From: Aquiflexum balticum DSM 16537
Lineage (GTDB): Bacteria; Bacteroidota; Bacteroidia; Cytophagales; Cyclobacteriaceae
Direction of reading: 5' to 3'
DNA length: 64,000 bases
NCBI RefSeq assembly: GCF_900176595.1
Contig: NZ_LT838813.1
Span: 5,102,001 to 5,166,000 of the forward strand
The stretch's first letter is position 1, and every line of letters starts with the position of its first letter. The notes under the pieces are model-generated. The model saw only the letters and a list, made by a program, of their open reading frames with translations, was not told the origin of the DNA and ran no database searches. Shown here piece by piece: positions 1 through 9,331 of this stretch. Made by a program: the position numbers and the translations under genes.

Positions 1-1
1 A

Positions 2-145
2 AAGGGCGAAATCAAAAATTTCCTCATTAACTTTAATCCCCAATCAGAATTCAAGGTTTCTGAAAAAGTAAATCAATATTCCAGAAAAAACCTTAGCCAA
101 CAACTTGCCCGCTTATTAGATGAACAAACATATCCCATTTCTTGA
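2..145 (+). CDS. C-terminal end of an upstream gene, possibly a glycosyltransferase (partial)
   Basis: This frame is open from the window edge to a TGA at 143-145 and encodes about 47 residues ending in a charged helix-like tail (KNLSQQLARLLDE). It overlaps the start of the next gene by 26 bases, as in tightly packed polysaccharide operons. The tail resembles the last helix of group 1 glycosyltransferases, and a DegT aminotransferase follows, so a glycosyltransferase is a reasonable guess. Too little protein is visible to be sure of the function. Confidence 0.45.
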   Translation, partial: KGEIKNFLINFNPQSEFKVSEKVNQYSRKNLSQQLARLLDEQTYPIS

Positions 146-1226
146 TTTAAGTCAGATTCCACTGGATCTGAAGATAGCGCTCAAGGAAAAATTTTCACAG
201 ATGCTTGATAAAGGCGTTTTTTCAGGCGGTGAGGAGGTTGAAATCCTGGAAAAAAATCTAAAAGAATATTTGGGCATCAATTACGCTTTGGCCTGTTCTA
301 ATGGCACTGATGCGCTAGAACTTGCCCTAAGAGCTTTGGAGATAGGATCTGGGGATGAGGTAATTGTCCCTGCAATTTCATGGGTATCTACAGCTGAGGC
401 TGTTGCCTTAGTCGGTGCAAAACCCGTTTTTATCGACACAGATGCATCAGGGCTAATGGATCTGGATTTACTGGAAAGCAAAATTAGCAGCAGAACTAAA
501 GCGATTATCCCGGTTCACCTTTATGGCAACATGGTGGATATGGAAAAACTATTGTTATGGTCAAAAAAAAACAAAGTTGCCGTAATTGAAGATGGGGCAC
601 AGTCATTCGGCGCTGTTCTGAAAGGTAAACATGCTGGAACATGGGGCGACATCGGTTGCTTGAGTTTTTATCCCACCAAAAATCTGGGGGCATTGGGAGA
701 GGCCGGGGCAGTATTAACAGAAGACAGTATCCTGGCAGAAAAACTCAGAAATTTGCTCAACCATGGTCAAACCTTCCGTGACCATCACATTCTGGTTGGA
801 AGAAATGCAAGGATTGACAGCATTCAAGCAGGATTTCTAAATGTCAAATTGGGATTTTTCAGTGCCTGGCAAAAAAGGAGAAAAAACTTAGTTTCAATTT
901 ATCTTCAGGAACTGAAAGATATCGCTTCCATCAGTTTGCCGCAGGAAATTCTTTCACCTTTTCATAATGCCCATTTATTCATCATCAAAACCAGCCAGCG
1001 TGATGACCTGAGGCAATTTTTAGCCCAAAAAGGAATAGGTACTGCGATTCATTATCCTGAGATCATTCCCTACATGAAGCCATACCTGGATGGACAAAAA
1101 TATCCTGTTGCGGAAATGATGTCCAAAACTGTGCTCTCTCTGCCTTTGAATCCTTGGATGAAAAATGCCGATGTGAAAAGAATATGTAAGGAAATCAGAA
1201 ATTTTGGATTCCAAACTTTGGTTTGA
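120..1226 (+). CDS. DegT/DnrJ/EryC1/StrS family PLP-dependent aminotransferase
   Basis: This 368-residue protein has the family fold from end to end. SNGTDALELAL (about residues 60-70) is the cofactor-phosphate loop, EDGAQSFGA carries the Asp (about 158) that contacts the pyridine nitrogen, and FYPTKNLGALGEAG carries the Schiff-base Lys (about 187). Relatives transaminate keto-sugar nucleotides for lipopolysaccharide, capsule or glycan synthesis in the cytoplasm. The exact sugar cannot be told from the sequence. The start overlaps the upstream reading frame, suggesting translational coupling in a surface-polysaccharide operon. Length is normal for the family. Confidence 0.93.
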   Translation: MNKHIPFLDLSQIPLDLKIALKEKFSQMLDKGVFSGGEEVEILEKNLKEYLGINYALACSNGTDALELALRALEIGSGDEVIVPAISWVSTAEAVALVGAKPVFIDTDASGLMDLDLLESKISSRTKAIIPVHLYGNMVDMEKLLLWSKKNKVAVIEDGAQSFGAVLKGKHAGTWGDIGCLSFYPTKNLGALGEAGAVLTEDSILAEKLRNLLNHGQTFRDHHILVGRNARIDSIQAGFLNVKLGFFSAWQKRRKNLVSIYLQELKDIASISLPQEILSPFHNAHLFIIKTSQRDDLRQFLAQKGIGTAIHYPEIIPYMKPYLDGQKYPVAEMMSKTVLSLPLNPWMKNADVKRICKEIRNFGFQTLV

Positions 1227-1377
1227 ACAGTGTTTAATTTATAAAAATAGGTACTATATCAAGGCGATTGGAGGATTGTAGACCCTGGTTTCAGCAACCA
1301 TAGGTTTAGGTTTTGATGGGTAAAGAAATTCCTGTACTTTTTCAATTCCCCTAATTTTTCGTCACATTTTTATAAAA
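1227..1377. other. Intergenic spacer before the IS1634-type element
   Basis: No gene, strong hairpin or promoter was recognised here. The spacer leads into the left copy of the 54-bp target duplication. Confidence 0.4.
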
Positions 1378-1431
1378 AGACAAAAATTTTAAGTCTGCCA
1401 TTACTAATAGTTGCGAAATTTATTAGCTTTA
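1378..1431. repeat. Left copy of 54-bp target-site duplication
   Basis: These 54 bases are repeated exactly at 3085-3138, immediately outside the terminal inverted repeats of the element at 1432-3084. The match stops at both ends (1377 A against 3084 G; 1432 C against 3139 A). IS1634 itself is known for unusually long, variable-length duplications. Confidence 0.92.
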
Positions 1432-3084
1432 CCTGTTTTGTGCGATGGGACACCCAAGCTAAGTTTTCATGATAGCAGAGATTAGTTCCTGTTGTTCCTG
1501 AGTTGGTTTGAGAGGAACTGTTGTATAGGTTTTAGAATCAGGAAGGAATACCCTTATCTGGTACATGTTTTTGGTAAGCTCGATAGCTCTGTTTGCAGAA
1601 AATGATACTTTCCGTTTTTTAAGAAGTCTTTCCATTTCTTTAAATACAGCATATGACACAAAACAGATACAGATATGTGTCTGTATTCTTTCCGGTATTC
1701 GGTGGTAGATTGGCCGTATTCTGATATCTGTCTTGCTGATCCGGAAAGCCTTTTCTATTTGCCACAAGTTTCCGTATGCAGCAATAACCTCCCTGGCTTT
1801 CATATCAGTATTTGTAAGATATCCTTTCAGTCCATCCCATCTGGCATCCAGTTGGTATTTGGAATAATCAATTGCCACTTTGATTTCTGATTCGAGCTTG
1901 AGGTACTTGTTATATCCTCTGTTATTGATACTACTTTTGTCGATTTTCCCATTTTTGACCTTTTTCTCGAGCTTTTCAAGCCCCTTTTTTCTGTTGTGGG
2001 CATCCTTCTTCAGTCTCTTTTCAGAAAAGCTTACAACCAGTCTATAACCGTCTTTTTTAACTTCTCCGGGATTGTCTTCGGTTATTTCCAGTTCCTGAAT
2101 TGAATCTTTGATCTCTTTGCTTTCATTCCTGATTTTACCCCCCAGTACAAACTTATAACCGTGACTGATAAGTGCTTTGATATTGGCTCCGGACAGTAAG
2201 CCTGCATCTGCAATCACTATAGGTTTACCGATGGAAAACTTCTTTTGGATGTTTTCCAGAACAGGTATCAAGGTATATCCCTCATAAGTACTTCCTTCAA
2301 AAATATCATATCCAAGCGGATATCCCTCAGAACCGACCAACAGCCCCAATTTTATCTGGGGGTGTTGATGCTTGCCATCTTTTGAATAACCGATTTTCCG
2401 CAGATCATCTTCATCCGGGGCCTCAAAGAATAATGTGGTCATATCATAGAAAACAATACCGATATGCCCTCCCAGAATCTTCTCAAAGTGTTTAAATGTT
2501 ATTTTCTCTATATCCTCTTTGAACTCCTTATGGATCTTGTCCATATACCGATAAATGGAATAAACACTGACTTCCTTGTTCTTGAATCTGGACAGGTAAT
2601 CTACTGTTTTAAGCTTGGAGCCTGGATAAACCAGTCTGGACATAACCAGGTCCCTAAATAGATCATCGCCTCCGATTTTGTGATAACCCATTGACTCATA
2701 AACTCTTCCGAGTATGTTGTCCGGGCCAACTAATTCGATCTGGTTGTTGCCTACATTCGATAGAATGGATTTTAAGCTGCTGTCCCGGTCATTTGAAAAC
2801 AAATAAGTCTGGCCTTGAATTCTCTCAATTTCAAGCTGGGCCTGGCGTTCAAGAATATCCAACTCCACAGCATCTAAGGAACTCCCGAATGACTTGACCA
2901 CTTTATTGATCCTGCCAACTTTCTGGATAATCTGAATGCTGAAACTACCACTTGAATTCTTCTTACGTCTCACAAACATGAACTAAAAATAGACCGAGAC
3001 ACCCAAAATCACAAAATCAAAGCAAATAAATAGCTATATTTCAATCACTTAATTTTGAACTAAAACATATCCGCACAAAACAGG
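1432..3084 (-). mobile_element. IS1634-family (IS4 superfamily) insertion sequence, complete
   Basis: The element is 1,653 bp. Its ends are perfect 13-bp inverted repeats, CCTGTTTTGTGCG at 1432-1444 and its complement at 3072-3084. A single intact transposase gene fills it on the minus strand. It is bounded by exact 54-bp direct repeats. The intact frame, perfect ends and identical duplication suggest a recent insertion. Confidence 0.93.
1459..2979 (-). CDS. IS1634-family DDE transposase
   Basis: This 506-residue transposase is full length and uninterrupted. The likely DDE residues lie in FYDMTT (first Asp), PIVIADAGLLS (second Asp) and YGNLWQIEKAFRISK (the Glu within the family's Y-x-x-W..E signature). 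The N-terminus is basic (MFVRRKKNSSG). The gene occupies nearly the whole element, starting about 105 bases inside its right end. It catalyses cut-and-paste transposition of the element. Confidence 0.95.
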   Translation of the reverse strand: MFVRRKKNSSGSFSIQIIQKVGRINKVVKSFGSSLDAVELDILERQAQLEIERIQGQTYLFSNDRDSSLKSILSNVGNNQIELVGPDNILGRVYESMGYHKIGGDDLFRDLVMSRLVYPGSKLKTVDYLSRFKNKEVSVYSIYRYMDKIHKEFKEDIEKITFKHFEKILGGHIGIVFYDMTTLFFEAPDEDDLRKIGYSKDGKHQHPQIKLGLLVGSEGYPLGYDIFEGSTYEGYTLIPVLENIQKKFSIGKPIVIADAGLLSGANIKALISHGYKFVLGGKIRNESKEIKDSIQELEITEDNPGEVKKDGYRLVVSFSEKRLKKDAHNRKKGLEKLEKKVKNGKIDKSSINNRGYNKYLKLESEIKVAIDYSKYQLDARWDGLKGYLTNTDMKAREVIAAYGNLWQIEKAFRISKTDIRIRPIYHRIPERIQTHICICFVSYAVFKEMERLLKKRKVSFSANRAIELTKNMYQIRVFLPDSKTYTTVPLKPTQEQQELISAIMKT

Positions 3085-3138
3085 AGACAAAAATTTTAAG
3101 TCTGCCATTACTAATAGTTGCGAAATTTATTAGCTTTA
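3085..3138. repeat. Right copy of 54-bp target-site duplication
   Basis: Exact copy of 1378-1431. It ends 47 bases before the ATG of the oxidoreductase gene at 3186, so the insertion duplicated what was probably the promoter or leader of that operon. The copy next to the operon is intact, so its proximal regulatory sequence may survive. Confidence 0.92.
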
Positions 3139-3185
3139 AGAGACTATGGTTTACAAGACCTGAAAAACCAAAAGTAATTTCAACC

Positions 3186-4991
3186 ATGAAACCCACAGAT
3201 ACCCAAAATCCCGAATATTACCATAAAGTAGTTGACTGCCAATACGCCTGTCCTGCCCACACCCCTGTCCCGGAATATATCAGATTGATAGCTGCAGAGA
3301 AATTCACCGAAGCTTATATGATCAATTGGGAATCCAATGTTTTTCCGGGAGTTCTTGGCAGGACTTGTGACCGGCCATGTGAACCGGCCTGCCGTAGAGT
3401 GCGGGTAGAAGAAGAACCTGTCGCCATCTGTAGATTGAAAAGAGTGGCAGCCGACAATAAAGGTGACGTGAGGCAACATATGCCCCAAGGCCCCTTCCCT
3501 CCGAATGGCAAAAAAATCGCATTGATCGGAGGTGGACCGGCATCATTGACAGTTGCTAGGGATTTGGCACCTTTAGGCTATGAAGTACACCTTTTTGATG
3601 AACAAATTGCCGGAGGAGGTATGATGAGAAGTCAGATTCCTTCCTTCAGATTACCCGAGGAAGTATTGAATGAGGAAGTGAATTTTATTTTGGATTTAGG
3701 TATCCATACGCAGTTTTTGACTTATGTTAAGAGCCTTAAAGCGGTATTGGAAGATGGTTATGATGCCATATTCGTGGGAACCGGTGCGCCAAGGGGAAGG
3801 GATTTGCCCAAACTTCCGGGAAGAAAAGAAGGGGACGCGAATATCCACATAGGAATTGAATGGCTTGCCGGTGTGGCTTTTGAACATACCAAATCCATCA
3901 ACAAAAAAGTCATAGTCCTCGGAGGCGGAAATACTGCCATGGATTGCTGCAGGACTTCCCGTAGACTCGGAGGCAAAGATGTAAAGGTAGTGGTAAGAAG
4001 TCCTTTTGAAGAAATGAAGGCCTCCCCTTGGGAAAAAGAAGATGCCTTGCATGAAGATATCCAAATCATTGACAATCATGTTCCCTTGAGTTTTGAAATT
4101 GAAAACGGGAAACTGATCGGAATGAAATTCCAAAAAGTAAAAGCAGTATATGATGAAAATGGAAAGCGTCAACTTTTGCCAACCGGGGAAGATGATGTTT
4201 TTATAGAAGCGGACGAGGTATTGATTGCAATTGGTCAGGAAAACAGCTTTCCTTGGATAGAAAGGAACATTGGATTGGAATTTGACAAATGGAATATGCC
4301 AATAGTGGACAAAGTAACTTTCCAGTCGACAAATCAAAAAGTTTTTTTTGGTGGTGATGCAGCATTTGGACCCCAGAATGTAATTACCGCTGTAGCACAT
4401 GGTCATCAGGCGGCAGTTTCTATTCATTTATTCTGTGAGGGTGAAAGCTTGTATGACAGACCATCACCCTATACCAATCTTGTCAGCCAGAAAATGGGGA
4501 TCCATGAATGGATTTATGACAGTAATGTGGCCATTGACCAACGTTATGTAGTCCCACAGGCCGAAAAATCAATTACACTTAAAGATAGAAAAAAGGAGGT
4601 TGAACTGGGTTTTGATATTGCAACTGCTTACCGTGAAACTCAAAGATGTCTCAATTGTGATGTGCAGACGGTATTCAAGGAAGACCGGTGTATTGAATGC
4701 GATGCCTGCATGGATGTCTGTCCTACATCCTGTATTACCTTTACCCTCAATGCCGAGGAACCGGAGTTGAGACAAAAACTTTTGGTCCCTGCCGAAAATC
4801 TGGAACAGGATCTTTTGGTTTCTTCTGAACTCAAGACCGGAAGAGTGATGGTCAAAGATGAGGATGTTTGCCTTCATTGTGGACTTTGTGCCGAGAGGTG
4901 CCCAACCTCAGCCTGGGATATGCAGAAGTATTTTTACTCTGTTACCAAAGCCAATCAAATGTCAACCGCTTTTCCCCCTATAGAAAAATGA
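3186..4991 (+). CDS. GltD-like FAD/NAD(P)H oxidoreductase with C-terminal 2x[4Fe-4S] ferredoxin domain
   Basis: The 601-residue protein begins with a Cys-rich helical domain (CQYACPAHTPVPEY, then GRTCDRPCEPACRR) like the small subunit of glutamate synthase. An FAD-binding loop (IGGGPASLTVARDL, about residue 115) and a second dinucleotide loop (VLGGGNTAMDCC, about 240) follow. The C-terminus has two ferredoxin clusters, CIECDACMDVCP and CLHCGLCAERCP. It probably passes electrons between NAD(P)H and ferredoxin for the oxidoreductase encoded next. Its stop overlaps the next start (ATGA at 4988-4991), so the three genes form one translationally coupled operon. It is not proven to be a glutamate synthase subunit, as no large subunit is nearby. 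Confidence 0.88.
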   Translation: MKPTDTQNPEYYHKVVDCQYACPAHTPVPEYIRLIAAEKFTEAYMINWESNVFPGVLGRTCDRPCEPACRRVRVEEEPVAICRLKRVAADNKGDVRQHMPQGPFPPNGKKIALIGGGPASLTVARDLAPLGYEVHLFDEQIAGGGMMRSQIPSFRLPEEVLNEEVNFILDLGIHTQFLTYVKSLKAVLEDGYDAIFVGTGAPRGRDLPKLPGRKEGDANIHIGIEWLAGVAFEHTKSINKKVIVLGGGNTAMDCCRTSRRLGGKDVKVVVRSPFEEMKASPWEKEDALHEDIQIIDNHVPLSFEIENGKLIGMKFQKVKAVYDENGKRQLLPTGEDDVFIEADEVLIAIGQENSFPWIERNIGLEFDKWNMPIVDKVTFQSTNQKVFFGGDAAFGPQNVITAVAHGHQAAVSIHLFCEGESLYDRPSPYTNLVSQKMGIHEWIYDSNVAIDQRYVVPQAEKSITLKDRKKEVELGFDIATAYRETQRCLNCDVQTVFKEDRCIECDACMDVCPTSCITFTLNAEEPELRQKLLVPAENLEQDLLVSSELKTGRVMVKDEDVCLHCGLCAERCPTSAWDMQKYFYSVTKANQMSTAFPPIEK

Positions 4992-6826
4992 GTCAATCCA
5001 TCAATGATTTTATTGTCCGCTTTGCCAATGTAAACGGAACAGGATCGGCAAGTGCAAACTATCTGTTTGCTAAAGCCATCTTTAGAATGGGAATCCCCGT
5101 CACTCCCAAAAACATATTTCCCTCCAATATTCAGGGCTTACCAACCTGGTATGAAGTCAGGGTAAGTGAAAAAGGTTATTTGGGAAGAAGAGAAGGAATT
5201 GACCTGATGGTATCCGTCAATCCCCAAAGTATGGCTCAAGATATAAAAAGTGTCAAGCCCGGCGGATATTTCATGTATGATAGTACCAAAAAGCTTCCTG
5301 AATCTTATTTCAGAGAAGATATCCACTATTTGGGCGTCCCCATGATGGAATTGTCCAATGAGGCATTTTCGGATCCAAGAAAGAGACAACTCCTTAAAAA
5401 CATCATTTATGTAGGTGCTTTGGCCAAATTGATCAATTTGGATGTTGAAGAAATAGAAAAACTCGTAGGCGAACAATTTGAAGGAAAGGCTTCTTTGATT
5501 GAAGCAAATCACATTGCCCTTCAACTGGGGATGGACTATGTAGAAGCTAATTTTGATTTCCCACTTCCCTTCAGACTGGAGAGAAAAAATATCCTGAAAA
5601 ACAAAATTCTTGTCGATGGCAATACTGCATGTGGCTTAGGGGCTGTTTATGGCGGTGCGACCGTCATGGCGTGGTATCCCATCACTCCTTCGACGTCCGT
5701 AGCCGAAGCATTTGAACATTATTGTGAAGCATATAGAATCGATCCTGAAACCGGTCAGAAAAAATTTGCGATAATTCAAGCTGAAGATGAATTGGCAGCT
5801 ATGGGGATGGTGATCGGCGCCAACTGGAATGGGGCAAGGGCATTCACAGCTACCAGCGGTCCGGGAGTATCTTTGATGAATGAGTTTATTGGATTGGCCT
5901 ATTTTGCTGAGGTACCGGCAGTCTTGGTAGATGTTCAGCGAGCAGGTCCCAGTACTGGGATGCCAACAAGAACACAACAACCGGACCTGATGCTTGCTGC
6001 CTATGCTTCTCATGGCGATACCAAACATGTACTCTTGCTCCCCTCCACTCCAAAGGAATGTTTTGAATTGACTGCGCAAAGTTTTGACTTGGCTGAGCGT
6101 TTACAAACACCCATCATGGTCATGACAGATCTTGACCTTGGAATGAATGACCATATCAGTGATCCATTTGAATGGGATGATAAGAAAAAATATGATCGAG
6201 GAAAAGTCCTGAATTCAGAAGAATTGGAACATGTCGGCAAATTCGGGAGATACCTGGATGTGGATGGTGATGGTATTCCTTATAGAACCTATCCGGGAAC
6301 TCACCCTACAAAAGGTGCTTTTTTCACAAGAGGAACATCTAGGGATGAATATGCTGCCTATACAGAAGATGGGGCTGCTTATAAAAGAAATATGGACCGG
6401 TTGATGGTAAAATGGGAAACCGCAAAAAAAATCGTCCCTGCTGCACAACTTTATCAAAACGAAAACAAAAGTAACATTGGAATCCTTTTCTTTGGTACAT
6501 CTGCTTTTTCCTCTGAAGAAGCTAAAGATTTACTCCATGCAGATAGCGTAATCGTTGATGCTATACGGCTCAAAGCTTTTCCTTTTGGTGATGAAGTGGT
6601 GGAATTTGTCAACTCTCATGAATTGGTGTTTGTCATTGAACAAAACCGAGATGCACAGATGCGGAGTATGATGATTATCGAAATGGAAACTAACCCTTCC
6701 AAGCTGATACCTGTGCTGAATTATGATGGCATGCCAATTACAGCTGATGCCATAAAAAATCAAATTATCTCTTTTCTCAACAAAGCAAAAACCCAGAACC
6801 ATGAGTTATATAAAACCACAGTTTAA
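4988..6826 (+). CDS. korA: 2-oxoacid:ferredoxin oxidoreductase, fused gamma-alpha subunit (KorA-like)
   Basis: The start at 4988 was chosen because it overlaps the upstream stop in an ATGA and begins the conserved gamma-domain text; a longer frame exists but runs inside the previous gene. The 612-residue product has an N-terminal gamma domain (FANVNGTGSASANYLFAKA) followed by the alpha domain (AWYPITPSTSVAEAFE, then ATSGPGVSLMNEF). This is the fused arrangement of 2-oxoglutarate ferredoxin oxidoreductases. With the beta subunit it oxidatively decarboxylates a 2-oxoacid to acyl-CoA, reducing ferredoxin. The exact substrate, probably 2-oxoglutarate, is inferred from family resemblance. Confidence 0.9.
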   Translation: MSQSINDFIVRFANVNGTGSASANYLFAKAIFRMGIPVTPKNIFPSNIQGLPTWYEVRVSEKGYLGRREGIDLMVSVNPQSMAQDIKSVKPGGYFMYDSTKKLPESYFREDIHYLGVPMMELSNEAFSDPRKRQLLKNIIYVGALAKLINLDVEEIEKLVGEQFEGKASLIEANHIALQLGMDYVEANFDFPLPFRLERKNILKNKILVDGNTACGLGAVYGGATVMAWYPITPSTSVAEAFEHYCEAYRIDPETGQKKFAIIQAEDELAAMGMVIGANWNGARAFTATSGPGVSLMNEFIGLAYFAEVPAVLVDVQRAGPSTGMPTRTQQPDLMLAAYASHGDTKHVLLLPSTPKECFELTAQSFDLAERLQTPIMVMTDLDLGMNDHISDPFEWDDKKKYDRGKVLNSEELEHVGKFGRYLDVDGDGIPYRTYPGTHPTKGAFFTRGTSRDEYAAYTEDGAAYKRNMDRLMVKWETAKKIVPAAQLYQNENKSNIGILFFGTSAFSSEEAKDLLHADSVIVDAIRLKAFPFGDEVVEFVNSHELVFVIEQNRDAQMRSMMIIEMETNPSKLIPVLNYDGMPITADAIKNQIISFLNKAKTQNHELYKTTV

Positions 6827-7853
6827 ACATCCTAAGCTGCCCAAAAATAAAATCGGGTATACTATCAAAGAGTATGAAGGTCCTTTATCTACTTTGTGTG
6901 CAGGTTGTGGGCATGACAGTATCAGTGCCGCAATTGTACAGGCTTGTTTCGAGATGTCTGTTGAGCCGCATAATGTAGCCAAGATTTCAGGAATCGGTTG
7001 TTCTTCCAAAACACCTACATACTTTTTGGGCAATTCCCATGGCTTTAACTCTGTACATGGAAGGATGCCTTCCGTAGCGACAGGGGCAAGTATGTCCAAT
7101 AAAGACATGGTCTATTTTGGTGTTTCGGGAGATGGGGATTCCGCATCCATTGGCATGGGGCAATTTGTACATGTAATCCGGAGAAATCTAAACATGGTGT
7201 ATATTGTCATGAACAATGGCTGCTATGGATTGACCAAAGGCCAGGATTCGGCCACTGCTGATCAAGGATCAAAAAGCAAGGCTGGTTCTATCAATCCATT
7301 TCAGGCTATAGATTTGGCAAGCTTGGCGATTGAATTAGGTGCATCCTTTGTAGCTCAGAGTTTCAGCGGAGACAAGCAGCAATTGGTCCCTTTGATCAAA
7401 GCAGCAATGCATCATGAAGGATTTTCTTTTATCAATGTCATCTCTCCCTGTGTTACATTCAACAACAATGTCGGTTCCACCAAATCATATGATTATGTAA
7501 GACAACATATTGAAGCAACATCCACTTTGGATTTTGTACCGGAAATGCCTGCGATCACAGCTAAATACGATAAAGGAAAATCTACCAGAGTCGCTCTTCA
7601 TGATGGTTCTATCATCCAACTCAACAAATTGGCCACAGATTGGGATCCTGAAGACCGGGTGTCAGTTGCCAATGCCTTGCAACAAGCAAGACTTAAAAAT
7701 GAAATCCTGACAGGACTGCTTTATGTCAATACAGAATGGAAGGACCTTCATGGAACTTTGAATACTTGTAAAACACCTTTGAACAAATTGAAGGAAAAGG
7801 ATTTATGTCCAGGGGAAAAAATTCTGGAGGGAATAAATAGAGATTTTAGGTGA
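6801..7853 (+). CDS. korB: 2-oxoacid:ferredoxin oxidoreductase beta subunit (KorB-like)
   Basis: This 350-residue protein is the thiamine diphosphate-binding subunit. STLCAGCGHDSI near residue 30 and GIGCSSKTPTYF carry cluster-ligand cysteines. GVSGDGDSASIGMGQF through NNGCYGLTKGQ (about residues 109-148) form the GDG...NN cofactor motif. It overlaps korA by 26 bases and is the last gene of the operon. Length is typical of KorB proteins. Confidence 0.92.
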   Translation: MSYIKPQFKHPKLPKNKIGYTIKEYEGPLSTLCAGCGHDSISAAIVQACFEMSVEPHNVAKISGIGCSSKTPTYFLGNSHGFNSVHGRMPSVATGASMSNKDMVYFGVSGDGDSASIGMGQFVHVIRRNLNMVYIVMNNGCYGLTKGQDSATADQGSKSKAGSINPFQAIDLASLAIELGASFVAQSFSGDKQQLVPLIKAAMHHEGFSFINVISPCVTFNNNVGSTKSYDYVRQHIEATSTLDFVPEMPAITAKYDKGKSTRVALHDGSIIQLNKLATDWDPEDRVSVANALQQARLKNEILTGLLYVNTEWKDLHGTLNTCKTPLNKLKEKDLCPGEKILEGINRDFR

Positions 7854-7897
7854 TAATTTGATCTCAATCTTGGCACTCAGATAACGCAGGTGAGACT

Positions 7898-7930
7898 GAT
7901 TTTCACTGATTTATTTTATCGGTGAAAATC
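7898..7930. terminator. Hairpin in a dispersed repeat after korB
   Basis: A 13-bp stem with one G-U pair (GATTTTCACTGAT / ATCGGTGAAAATC) around a T-rich loop. It sits inside a longer imperfect inverted repeat (about 7880-7955, arms CAGATAACG... and ...CGATCTGCG). That kind of repeat is common between genes in this phylum. It lacks a clear T-run, so termination is only a possibility. Confidence 0.45.
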
Positions 7931-8120
7931 TTCAAAATCAGCGCGATCTGCGTTCCATTTAACATTAACCTATAGGGTCACACGCGTTTTGCAGCTTGGC
8001 GAAGGCGGATTTTGAAGCACTTTCTTTCATATTAGCACTAATTATTTGAAAACCAAGTGTTCAATTAAGCACTGAACCCGCCATTTTGCAAAACTGCAGT
8101 TGTGGGTTCGTTTTTATTTT

Positions 8121-9206
8121 TCAAAACATTTTGTCAAACGAGTAACCATTAAATTTATATACTCCTGCATTATGACTTCCAAGCCAAAGAACACCTTTGT
8201 TATCTTTAAAGATTGTAAAAAGCAAAACATCCGTTTCTCCATCTTTGATAGGATAATGAATAAGTTCTTTTCCATTGTATTTCCATACCCCGTTATCATA
8301 AGTTACCATCCACAGGTTACCTTCATTATCTTCGGTCATTGAATGAAAAAATGGAAATTCCATTTCGTTATTTTCATTAATATAGCCAATCCCATTTTCT
8401 TTACTATAGTCTAAATTGATCGTACTATTCGGTTTTATATTGTATCGAAAACGAGTGTTATTTATCCAAAACTTCCCTTCTTTATCCTCAAAAATGGCAC
8501 GTGTGCCAAAATCTCCACCTTCTGGAGTTGTTTGTAATTGTTCCTCATAATGCCAACTAATAGTTTTGCCATCATATCTACAAACACCGAGACTTGCTGT
8601 TCCAAACCACATAATTCCTTTATGGTCTTTGTAGATAGTATAAAGCCCATAGTGTCTAAAATTCGCATTCTTGTTTTTGCTTTTAAATTCATCCTCTTGC
8701 GGTGATTTTGGGAATTTTAGAAAGTGCAAATATTTACCATCATAACGATAGGGACCATTATTATTAAAACCCATTCTGAACCACATATCATCTTGTTCTA
8801 AAACCCAATCATTCGTAGGGGATTCGGGGTTTGCAATTTGCAAAGTTTTGAAAGTTCGACCATCAAATTTACTGACACCACGCTCGGTTTCAATAAAAAT
8901 ATTGCCCTCTGAATCTTCTTGAAAACCGCGGATTTCATCACTTACCAATCCATCTTTGACAGTAATTTGCTTGATTTGCTGACCGTCATAAAGGAATACA
9001 CCATTATTTTTACTTCCGAACCAATAATTTGTGCTTTTATCTTGATAAATAGCCCAAATTGTCTTGTCAAGACTTGGAACCGTTACTCCAACTTCAATAG
9101 TCTTCTCTTTTTGTTTTTTTGAATTATTTTGCCCATTACAAGAAGTAAAGGTTGAGAAAAAACTTACTTGTAAGATTGCATATAATGCCATTTGTATTTT
9201 ATTCAT
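8121..9206 (-). CDS. Two-component-regulator-propeller lipoprotein
   Basis: The start at 9206 opens a lipoprotein signal (MNKIQMALYAILQVSFF, lipobox FTSC); 44 further codons upstream lack signal character. The rest, about 340 residues, is built of Reg_prop blades. Each has the pattern I.ED..G..WFG....G....Y.G, for example DHKGIMWFGTASLGVCRYDG and EGNLWMVTYDNGVWKYNG. Such propellers usually form the sensor part of hybrid two-component systems; here no kinase is attached. The product should sit on the membrane facing the periplasm. The gene follows a paralogue at 9332-10417 on the same strand. Confidence 0.88.
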   Translation of the reverse strand: MNKIQMALYAILQVSFFSTFTSCNGQNNSKKQKEKTIEVGVTVPSLDKTIWAIYQDKSTNYWFGSKNNGVFLYDGQQIKQITVKDGLVSDEIRGFQEDSEGNIFIETERGVSKFDGRTFKTLQIANPESPTNDWVLEQDDMWFRMGFNNNGPYRYDGKYLHFLKFPKSPQEDEFKSKNKNANFRHYGLYTIYKDHKGIMWFGTASLGVCRYDGKTISWHYEEQLQTTPEGGDFGTRAIFEDKEGKFWINNTRFRYNIKPNSTINLDYSKENGIGYINENNEMEFPFFHSMTEDNEGNLWMVTYDNGVWKYNGKELIHYPIKDGETDVLLFTIFKDNKGVLWLGSHNAGVYKFNGYSFDKMF

Positions 9207-9331
9207 TTTTTTAAAAGTCGTCTGTTTACGGTTCTGCTCTAAAATGATGCACAACTTTGAAATAGAATTGATTAATGGATATTTTTGATTTTCGGGTAAC
9301 AATTGATTGAAACCTTTGCTAAAAAAAAAAT

